A stretch of 35,962 bases of DNA from an uncultured Bacteroidales bacterium (GTDB lineage: Bacteria > Bacteroidota > Bacteroidia > Bacteroidales > P3): assembly GCA_900318665.1 (NCBI GenBank), contig ONLQ01000020.1, positions 1 to 35,962 of the forward strand. The letters run 5' to 3'. The notes under the pieces are model-generated. The model was given only the letters and a program-made list of their open reading frames with translations. It was not told the origin of the DNA and made no database searches. This document shows positions 5,944 through 11,763 of this stretch, piece by piece (within the stretch, counting starts at the first letter, position 1; every line of letters begins with the position of its first letter). A program made the position numbers and the translations under genes.

Positions 5944-7047
5944 ATGGCAAAAGAAACTGACAAAAAGAAAACGACGGCGAAGGCTGCCGACAAGAAGCCC
6001 GCCAAGGCGGCTGAAAAGAAACCCACCGCCAAGAAAGCCGACGACAAGAAGGCTGCAAAGACTGCCGAGAAGAAAGCGGCTGAAAAGAAGCCTGCTGCAA
6101 AGACAGCGGAGAAAAAGGCTACCGCCAATACTGCCGAAAAGAAAGTGGCAGAGAAGAAGCCTGCGGCAAAGAAGGCCGACACCTCGAAACTGGATGCCCT
6201 GATAAAGGCCGCCGTGGCGGATGGCAAAATCACCGACACCGAGCGCAAGGTGCTGGAAAAACGTGCCAAGGAGGAAGGCTTCGACAAAGACGAGTTGAGC
6301 ATGCTGCTCGATGCTTCGCTCTATGCGAAAAAAGACGTGGAGAAGAAAAAGAAAGAACCTGCCGAAGAAAAGAAACGTGAGCCATTCAAAGACCCATTTG
6401 AGGGACTTATGGTTACTGTTGAGGGTGGGGTTTTTACACAAGCGTCTTATCAAGTGTCTCGCAAGGTGAGATTGAGCACATTCAAAATCTGCAAATACCA
6501 AGTAACGCAGGCGCAGTGGAAAGCCATTATGGGCACCAACCCCTCGCATTTCAAAGGCGACGACCTGCCTGTGGAAAACGTCTCGTGGGACGATGCACAA
6601 GAGTTTATCAAAAAACTCAATGCCAAGACAGGTAAGCACTATGCCTTGCCCACCGAGGCACAGTGGGAGTTTGCTGCTCGTGGTGGCAACAAGAGCCATA
6701 ATAATACATATGCAGGCTGCGACAGCGAAAACCGACTTGGAGGCTGTGCATGGTATGAGAAAAACAGTTTCCAAACCACCAACCCCGTAGGCAAGAAGAA
6801 ACCTAACGAATTGGGCCTGTACGATATGAGCGGTAATGTATGGGAATGGTGCGAGGATTGGTATCAAAAAGGATATCCTATTGGCGATATCGCTGACCCC
6901 AAGGGGCCATCTTCGGGGCAGACCCGTGTGCTGCGGGGCGGTAGTTGGAACTACTTTGCGGGGAGCTGCCGTGTCTCGTATCGTAACGACGCCGACCCTT
7001 CTCGCCGCTACTACTACTACGGGCTCCGCTTGGTTTTGCTCCCATAG
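5944..7047 (+). CDS. Lys/Ala-rich TerB-like/FGE-sulfatase protein, probable DGR variable protein
   Basis: 367 residues in three parts. Residues 1-80 are a Lys/Ala/Glu-rich tail of repeated AEKK and AAKK words, like histone H1 tails. Residues 81-130 are a TerB-like helical segment (LIKAAVADGKITDTERKVLEKRA...ELSMLLDASLY) that recurs at about residues 280-325 of the LRR protein at 8133. Residues 150-367 are an FGE-sulfatase (SUMF1, C-type-lectin-like) domain: YQVTQAQWKAIMGTNPSHF, LPTEAQWEFAARGG, GLYDMSGNVWEWCEDW, RVLRGGSWNYFAGSCRVSYRN. The catalytic cysteine pair of true formylglycine-generating enzymes is not evident, so a binding rather than enzymatic role is likely. The end (SWNYF...RRYYYYGLRL) has the codon texture of a DGR variable region. 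No reverse transcriptase lies in the window. Likely the ligand sensor of the island (inference). Confidence 0.85.
   Translation: MAKETDKKKTTAKAADKKPAKAAEKKPTAKKADDKKAAKTAEKKAAEKKPAAKTAEKKATANTAEKKVAEKKPAAKKADTSKLDALIKAAVADGKITDTERKVLEKRAKEEGFDKDELSMLLDASLYAKKDVEKKKKEPAEEKKREPFKDPFEGLMVTVEGGVFTQASYQVSRKVRLSTFKICKYQVTQAQWKAIMGTNPSHFKGDDLPVENVSWDDAQEFIKKLNAKTGKHYALPTEAQWEFAARGGNKSHNNTYAGCDSENRLGGCAWYEKNSFQTTNPVGKKKPNELGLYDMSGNVWEWCEDWYQKGYPIGDIADPKGPSSGQTRVLRGGSWNYFAGSCRVSYRNDADPSRRYYYYGLRLVLLP
6929..7044 (+). other. Candidate DGR variable region (VR) at the 3' end of the FGE gene
   Basis: The last ~39 codons run from the RVLRGGSW motif to the stop. Codons at positions that vary in DGR targets are almost all NNC or NNT (aac tac ttt, agc, gtc, tat, aac gac gcc gac, cct tct cgc cgc, and tac four times). 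This is expected when AAC/AAT codons of a template are mutated at adenines. FGE/C-type-lectin domains are known DGR targets. A GC-rich hairpin lies 35 bases downstream. No template repeat or reverse transcriptase was found in the window. Confidence 0.55.
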
Positions 7048-7081
7048 TTTGCCATTAGAAAGAAAAAAAAGCAAGCATCGG

Positions 7082-7128
7082 TGCAAGGTGCTGCTCGGCG
7101 TGCGGAGCCGCCGTAGCCGCACCTTGCA
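7082..7128. other. GC-rich hairpin/cruciform downstream of the candidate VR
   Basis: A perfect 10-bp stem, TGCAAGGTGC (7082-7091) with GCACCTTGCA (7119-7128), encloses a smaller CGGC/GCCG stem (7096-7099, 7107-7110). DGR targets typically carry such a hairpin just after the VR, where it aids retrohoming. An A-run rather than a T-run follows on the plus strand, so it is a poor plus-strand terminator. Confidence 0.5.
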
Positions 7129-7155
7129 GAAAAAAATGAAAAAAACACCTTAATT

Positions 7156-7195
7156 TTTGAAGAAATGACACGTAATTTGAAGAAATGACACGTAA
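7156..7195 (+). repeat. 20-bp tandem duplication at the start of the SIR2-like gene
   Basis: TTTGAAGAAATGACACGTAA occurs twice in direct succession (7156-7175, 7176-7195), so the start codon is duplicated. The upstream ATG (7165) reads only MTRNLKK and stops at a TGA (7186-7188) that overlaps the downstream ATG as ATGA. The real gene uses the ATG at 7185. Confidence 0.8.
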
Positions 7196-8120
7196 TATTA
7201 AAGAAATAGAAAGACTAAAGAAATCCAAAGATTTCGTGTTCCTCATAGGCAACGGAATAAACAGGTATTATGATGAAAAAGCAGGAATAAAAGGCTCTTC
7301 GTGGGAGGAATTGCTACAGGAAACCATCAATGCGCAGAAAATCCAGATGAATATATTTGCTGATGGAAAAGGAAATACCCAACGCATTGATGGTATTTCA
7401 AATCCAGAGATTTTCAGCCTGTCGGAATGTGGTTGTGATGGTGAAGATAAGAAAAATATACATCAACTTCAATGTGATTTTGTTAAGAATCTGGGAACGA
7501 AAATGCCCAATGAAAATAAACTTGATGGAGTGTATGAGAAATTGCTTTCTATCGGGCGGCCTGTGCTTACGACCAATTTCGACCTCCGTATGCACGAAGG
7601 TAAGATTTTTACCATGAAAGGCACTGACGGAAAGTGTCTCAATAGTTATTACCCTTTGTATCGGTATTTTGCAGAACACGAGGTGTCGGATGCGTGCAAC
7701 GACTTTGCAATATGGCATATACATGGGGCAGCCTCTACTCCATCACGAATCCAAATAAGTTTGGACAATTATGTGGGGTATATCAATCGCATAAGGCAGG
7801 TGTTGCCTGACCTTAGTGATACTAATAAAGATGATAAAAAAAGAGAGGCGGCAGCAAAGACATGGGTGTATGCTTTTATGACAAAACCATTGCTGATTGT
7901 CGGCTTAGGCCTTGACATTGATGAGACCATGCTGCGCTGGCTCTTGATTAAGCGGAAACGGAGGAATTGGATGGAAGGCTCGAGCAAGAGCATCTATGCC
8001 TATGTCGATGATAAAGAAATGAATCAAGGCAAGGAACTATTCCTAAAACAAGTCGGCATTGAGCCGCTACAATTCAAAGACTACGACGAAATGTATCAAA
8101 CAATATTTGAAACAAATTAA
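7185..8120 (+). CDS. SIR2-like family protein, candidate NAD-depleting effector
   Basis: 311 residues, a SIR2-like Rossmann fold of the type found in prokaryotic conflict systems: FVFLIGNGINRYY (residues 18-29) with the G-N-G nucleotide loop, SSWEELL (38-44), LTTNFD (128-133), IWHIHGA with the likely catalytic His (176-182), and LLIVGLGLDIDETMLRWLL near residues 236-254. SIR2-like proteins of this group often hydrolyse NAD to abort infection; activity here is inferred. It lacks the YWP-RFF module. The downstream LRR/TerB-like gene starts 12 bases after the stop, so the two are probably co-translated and functionally paired. The start follows a duplicated ATG region that creates an overlapping upstream mini-ORF. 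Confidence 0.85.
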   Translation: MTRNIKEIERLKKSKDFVFLIGNGINRYYDEKAGIKGSSWEELLQETINAQKIQMNIFADGKGNTQRIDGISNPEIFSLSECGCDGEDKKNIHQLQCDFVKNLGTKMPNENKLDGVYEKLLSIGRPVLTTNFDLRMHEGKIFTMKGTDGKCLNSYYPLYRYFAEHEVSDACNDFAIWHIHGAASTPSRIQISLDNYVGYINRIRQVLPDLSDTNKDDKKREAAAKTWVYAFMTKPLLIVGLGLDIDETMLRWLLIKRKRRNWMEGSSKSIYAYVDDKEMNQGKELFLKQVGIEPLQFKDYDEMYQTIFETN

Positions 8121-8132
8121 AACAAAACAATT

Positions 8133-9614
8133 ATGGTTGAATTATTTGATTATTTTGGTCTCACGTATGAGACTATCTCTGACAAAGAGGTCAAACTTGT
8201 GGACGCAAGAACGGCAAAAGCAACCACCCGCTTGCTAATCCCCAAGATGGTGGAACACGATGGAAAGAAATATACCGTTACGGGAATTGGACGTGGAATT
8301 TATGGTGGTACATATGATATAGGCATCTGTTCAATTGGTAGAAACACCCCTCTCTCTGTTATATCGATCGTTCTGCCAGACACAATAAAAACCATCTCAG
8401 CAAGAGCATTTGGTGTTACTTTAGGAGAATTAAAGGAAATCAATATTCCATCAGGAGTAAAGTCTATTCCCCTTTACGCCTTTTATAGGTGCGAATCATT
8501 GCCTAAAATAGATCTTCCCGAAGGATTAACAAACATAGGCGATGGCGCATTTTATAATTGTCACGCCCTTGAAAAGATAGCCATACCATCTTCGGTAAAA
8601 GTCATAGGTAGTCATGCTTTCTATCATTGCGAGGCATTAAAATCCATTGATATTCCCGAGGGAGTTACAAAAATTGAGGAAGGTACTTTCGAGGGCTGTA
8701 AGCAACTGAAGACTATCACTATCCCCTCCTCAGTGGAAACTATTGACGAAAAAGCATTGACAAGCGCGGAGACGATAAATATCCTCAACGAGGAGGGAAA
8801 CGTAATCATCCACCCCAATGCATTCAGCAGTAGCGCCAAGGTCAACTATCTCGGAAAAAAAGCCGCCAAGAGCGCCCCCAAGAAAGCCGAAGAGAAAAAC
8901 ACCGACACCAAGAAGGCGGAGGCCCCCAAGGCCGAACAGGCACCCAAGAAAGTGGTGGCGATAGACCTTGAGAAACTGATTTCGGCAGCCCTTGCCGACG
9001 GCGTTGTTACCGATAAGGAACGCAGCGTGCTGATAAAAAAGGTGAAAGAGGCTGGCGGCGATGTGGATGAGTTTGAGATGCTGCTCGATGCCCGCATATA
9101 TGAGGCCCAGCAGAAGGCAAAACCAGCCGAAGAGGCTCCCGTCAAAAAGTCCACGACAACCCATGCCGAGGCAGCGGAGGTTGCAGAGTCAAACGCTGAC
9201 GAAACGGAAGAGGCCGAAGCCGCCGAAAAAAAAGAAAAGGTGGTCTATGTCTTCAAGGGAGCGAACTACAAGAAGAAAACCGACTTGGTGCAGGCCGTGG
9301 TGCACGACTATATAGAAAAGCACGACGTTACGACCATCGAGGAACTGAAACAGGTGTTCGACGTCCGTGTGAAAAAAGGTATTCCCATGGTGCTGAGCCT
9401 CGACGACGCACTGAAGACAACAAATAGCGCAGGCGAGGCTGGTGGCAATTTTGCCATTTCGGAGGAGATGCAGATACCCCTGAAGAAAAAAGGCTTCCTC
9501 GGCATCAAGACCGGCGTGAATGTGGTGGTGTGGAGATACTGGCCCGAGCGCTTTTTCGACAGTTTCCTCGAACTCGCCCAGCGCATAGGCTGCAAGATTG
9601 AGGTGAAAAAGTAG
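8133..9614 (+). CDS. BspA-type leucine-rich-repeat/TerB-like protein with C-terminal YWP-RFF module
   Basis: 493 residues. Residues 1-70 are a beta-rich start common in BspA proteins. Residues 75-235 carry five to six LRR_5 repeats of the form IPSSVKVIGSHAFYHCEALKS. Residues 240-275 are a Lys/Ala-rich linker. Residues 277-325 are the TerB-like segment (LISAALADGVVTDKERSVL...EMLLDARIY), close to that of the FGE protein. A second acidic Ala/Glu-rich linker (330-370) leads to the YWP-RFF module (372-493: DLVQAVVHDYI, NSAGEAGGNF, VVVWRYWPERFFDSF). Unlike most BspA LRR proteins it has no signal peptide, so it should act in the cytoplasm, perhaps as a recognition or scaffold protein. It directly follows the SIR2-like gene. 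Domain calls firm, role inferred. Confidence 0.85.
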   Translation: MVELFDYFGLTYETISDKEVKLVDARTAKATTRLLIPKMVEHDGKKYTVTGIGRGIYGGTYDIGICSIGRNTPLSVISIVLPDTIKTISARAFGVTLGELKEINIPSGVKSIPLYAFYRCESLPKIDLPEGLTNIGDGAFYNCHALEKIAIPSSVKVIGSHAFYHCEALKSIDIPEGVTKIEEGTFEGCKQLKTITIPSSVETIDEKALTSAETINILNEEGNVIIHPNAFSSSAKVNYLGKKAAKSAPKKAEEKNTDTKKAEAPKAEQAPKKVVAIDLEKLISAALADGVVTDKERSVLIKKVKEAGGDVDEFEMLLDARIYEAQQKAKPAEEAPVKKSTTTHAEAAEVAESNADETEEAEAAEKKEKVVYVFKGANYKKKTDLVQAVVHDYIEKHDVTTIEELKQVFDVRVKKGIPMVLSLDDALKTTNSAGEAGGNFAISEEMQIPLKKKGFLGIKTGVNVVVWRYWPERFFDSFLELAQRIGCKIEVKK

Positions 9615-9630
9615 CAGATGTTCTGCAAAC

Positions 9631-9670
9631 AGTCGTGGCGACATGGGGAGACCCTCGCCACGGCTCTATA
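9631..9670 (+). terminator. Hairpin terminator after the LRR/TerB-like gene
   Basis: The stem CGTGGCGA (9634-9641) pairs with TCGCCACG (9655-9662). The preceding word CAGTCGTGGCGA is shared with the hairpin at 13531-13562 after the KAP gene. Only a weak T-rich tail follows. Confidence 0.6.
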
Positions 9671-9754
9671 ACATAAAGAGTTCTTTGAAATTGTTGGTAA
9701 AATATTTGTATTTGGGGGGAAGTCGCTTTGCGAGAAATCTCACAAATCTTTCTT

Positions 9755-9861
9755 GGTCGCTACGCTCAAAATTATAGAAAAATTTGGGACAAAATTTTAA
9801 GAAAATATTTTTATAATTTTCAGGTTCAATTTTCTTCTAATTTTGAGCCCGCAGGGCGACC
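9755..9861. repeat. Long interrupted inverted repeat at the 3' side of the AAA_14 gene
   Basis: GGTCGC (9755-9760) and GCTCAAAATTA (9764-9774) are inverted as TAATTTTGAGC (9838-9848) and GCGACC (9856-9861), with an AT-rich centre. It ends seven bases from the stop codon of the minus-strand ATPase. It may be that gene's terminator or a boundary of a mobile unit containing it. Confidence 0.5.
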
Positions 9862-9867
9862 TGCTTC

Positions 9868-11016
9868 TTAAGATAGGACGGAAGAATAGTTCAACACCTC
9901 GATGGGGGCATTACGACGCTCCTCGACACCATTATACACCACGGCTCGACGTACAATTTTGCTATCAAGATTTTCTGGAAGATTTCTGAACCCTTTTTCA
10001 AAAACACTGTTGTAAGTGGCCGAGGACTTGATTTCATAGGCTTCGAAAGATGAACCTTCGGGGACAAGCAAGTCAATCTCATTGCCATTAGAGTCGCGAT
10101 AGAACATCACATCAACACTTTTCCCGACATTGGCACGATGTTTTATTGTGTCGGCAACAATCATGTTTTCAAACAAGTGGCCACGCATCCGGTCGGATTT
10201 CAACTGCAATTCTGTCTCAATGCCGAGAAGATAGCAGGCCAGTCCTGTATCGTAGAAATAAAGTTTAGGTGTCTTGGTGAGACGCTTTCGGGTGTTCTCA
10301 TAATAAGGATGGACCAAAAACACTATATAAGAGGCCTGGAGCAAGGATAGCCATGACCGGATGGTATTGACACTGACGCCAACCTCGTTTGACAATTCGC
10401 TGGCATTAAACAGGCTGCCTATGCGACCCGCACAAAGGCGTATAAACGTCTGGAACTGGTAAAGGTCTTTCACCTGTAGCAACTGACGCACGTCGCGCTC
10501 TATATATGTACGAACATAGGCTGGATAAAACAATCTTGGAATATTAAGCCCCGCATGAATTGCGGGATAAAAACCCGACACTATCAATTGGTCGGCATTA
10601 TTGTTTTCTTTCAAGGGCTTGATTTCAGAAAAAGAAAGAGGCAGCAATTCCAGCATGGCTGTACGTCCTGCCAGGGTCTGGGTAACATTGTTGAGCAGGC
10701 TGAACTGTGAACTGCCAGAGAGAATGTAATGACGGTCGCGATGCTCATCTACTATTCCTTGCAGAAAGGAAAGCAGTTGCGGAGTGTTCTGCACCTCATC
10801 GAGTATCATGCCATTATCGTGTTGAGAAAGGAATGTTCTCGGGTCGGACATGGCCATAGCGTAGGTGTCAGGATTCTCTAACGAAAAATATGGCAATTCT
10901 GGAAACATCTCTCGAATAAGCGTTGTTTTGCCCGACTGACGTGGACCTGTAACGGTTACGACGGGGAAATAGTGCAGATTCTCCCTGATGCATAACTCTA
11001 AATCTCTGTGAATCAT
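9868..11016 (-). CDS. AAA_14/DUF4143 ATPase
   Basis: 382 residues. Walker A GPRQSGKTTL (about residues 24-33), Walker B NGMILDEVQN (about 68-77) and sensor-like LSGSSQF belong to the AAA_14 domain. The second half is DUF4143: YVRTYIERDVRQL, a winged-helix-like part (NEVGVSVNTIRSWLSLLQ), LYFYDTGLACYLLG, then a PD-(D/E)xK-like ending (NEIDLLVPEG...AYEIKSS). These ATPases occur in many copies in Bacteroidota and are often found alone, with unknown function. The gene runs against the island's plus-strand genes. Its upstream region (11017-11160) holds two large palindromes that overlap a good -7 box, so it is probably autoregulated or controlled together with the divergent gene at 11307. Confidence 0.85.
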   Translation of the reverse strand: MIHRDLELCIRENLHYFPVVTVTGPRQSGKTTLIREMFPELPYFSLENPDTYAMAMSDPRTFLSQHDNGMILDEVQNTPQLLSFLQGIVDEHRDRHYILSGSSQFSLLNNVTQTLAGRTAMLELLPLSFSEIKPLKENNNADQLIVSGFYPAIHAGLNIPRLFYPAYVRTYIERDVRQLLQVKDLYQFQTFIRLCAGRIGSLFNASELSNEVGVSVNTIRSWLSLLQASYIVFLVHPYYENTRKRLTKTPKLYFYDTGLACYLLGIETELQLKSDRMRGHLFENMIVADTIKHRANVGKSVDVMFYRDSNGNEIDLLVPEGSSFEAYEIKSSATYNSVFEKGFRNLPENLDSKIVRRAVVYNGVEERRNAPIEVLNYSSVLS

Positions 11017-11031
11017 ATTGTAGGTATATTT

Positions 11032-11159
11032 TTATGTAATCTTGCAATGCAACTGCAAAATTACATAATTTTTAAAAACCTATCGAAAAGAATATTGATT
11101 ATCAGGTTAAAATGAATGTTTTATGTAATTTTGCAGTGCAACTGCAAAATTACATAAAA
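11032..11159. promoter_or_regulatory. Duplicated palindromic operator over divergent -7 boxes
   Basis: Two copies of one palindrome occur. Copy 1 (11032-11068) has two mismatches. Copy 2 (11119-11159) is perfect, with 19-bp arms and centre GCA. Each arm contains TAATTTTG, which fits the TAnnTTTG -7 element, on the plus strand in one arm and the minus strand in the other. The minus-strand box at 11056-11063 is well placed for the AAA_14 gene (ATG at 11016). A repressor bound here could control both that gene and the divergent 11307-13506 genes. The protein that binds is unknown. Confidence 0.6.
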
Positions 11160-11306
11160 TCGAGTCGGTTCCCTAAATATAATAATACAGCAATCAGCAT
11201 ATCAGTCACATACAAATATAATCCCCAAAATAATAACAACAATTTACATCCATAAAAACACAAATTGAAGTCAACACAATTATAAACCAATCTAACACAC
11301 AAAAAC

Positions 11307-11675
11307 ATGGGACTTTTAAACAACATTAAAGACCACTTTGTGAACGCCGAGTTCACCGTGGCACCACAGAAAAAAGTGAAGACCGTCTGCAAAGAGTTCA
11401 AAGAGGCCTTCGGTTGCACGCTGTGTATCTATAAGGGTACCCAGTTGGCTGACCCTGACCTGACGCTGGCAGCACTGAACAAGAAGACCACCAAGGAGGT
11501 GAACACCAAGAGCGGCGACGAACTGAAAATCAAGGCCTCCATGAAGGTTGGCGATGCCGAGAAACTGTTTGACACCACCTACGGCCTGACGGTGCAAATC
11601 AAGGACCCCGCCGGCAAAGTGTGCGTTGACAACAAACTGACCATCGGCCAGGCCGCCCGTGGCGAGGTAAAATAG
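11307..11675 (+). CDS. Small two-module protein (paralogue of the protein at 2676-2981), function unknown
   Basis: 122 residues. Module 1 (about 19-60) is VKTVCKEFKEAFGCTLCIYKG...DPDLTLAAL and module 2 (about 73-117) is SMKVGDAEKLFDTTYGLTVQI...VCVDNKLTIGQA. Each matches the corresponding half of the 101-residue protein at 2676, with an extra N-terminal 18 residues (MGLLNNIKDHFVNAEFTV). No signal peptide or membrane segment. It lies 88 bases upstream of the KAP NTPase on the same strand, with a small hairpin at 11700-11727 between them, so the pair is probably an operon. Likely a regulator or recognition partner of the NTPase (inference from position only). Confidence 0.75.
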   Translation: MGLLNNIKDHFVNAEFTVAPQKKVKTVCKEFKEAFGCTLCIYKGTQLADPDLTLAALNKKTTKEVNTKSGDELKIKASMKVGDAEKLFDTTYGLTVQIKDPAGKVCVDNKLTIGQAARGEVK

Positions 11676-11763
11676 TTGCAGAACGAGACTATCAGATTGT
11701 CAGACGTTCAGGACTCTGGATGTCTGATATGTTATATCTCTTTATGTCTTAACATCATTCAAT

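Noticed and set aside
5926-7122. 398-codon minus-strand open frame opposite the FGE gene
   Set aside because: Its Leu/Phe/Gly-rich translation is the shadow of the Lys/Ala-rich coding strand, and the plus strand carries clear TerB-like and FGE motifs.
5944-9614. Local DGR reverse transcriptase and template repeat
   Set aside because: No reverse-transcriptase motif in any frame and no AAC-rich near copy of 6929-7044 was seen in the window.
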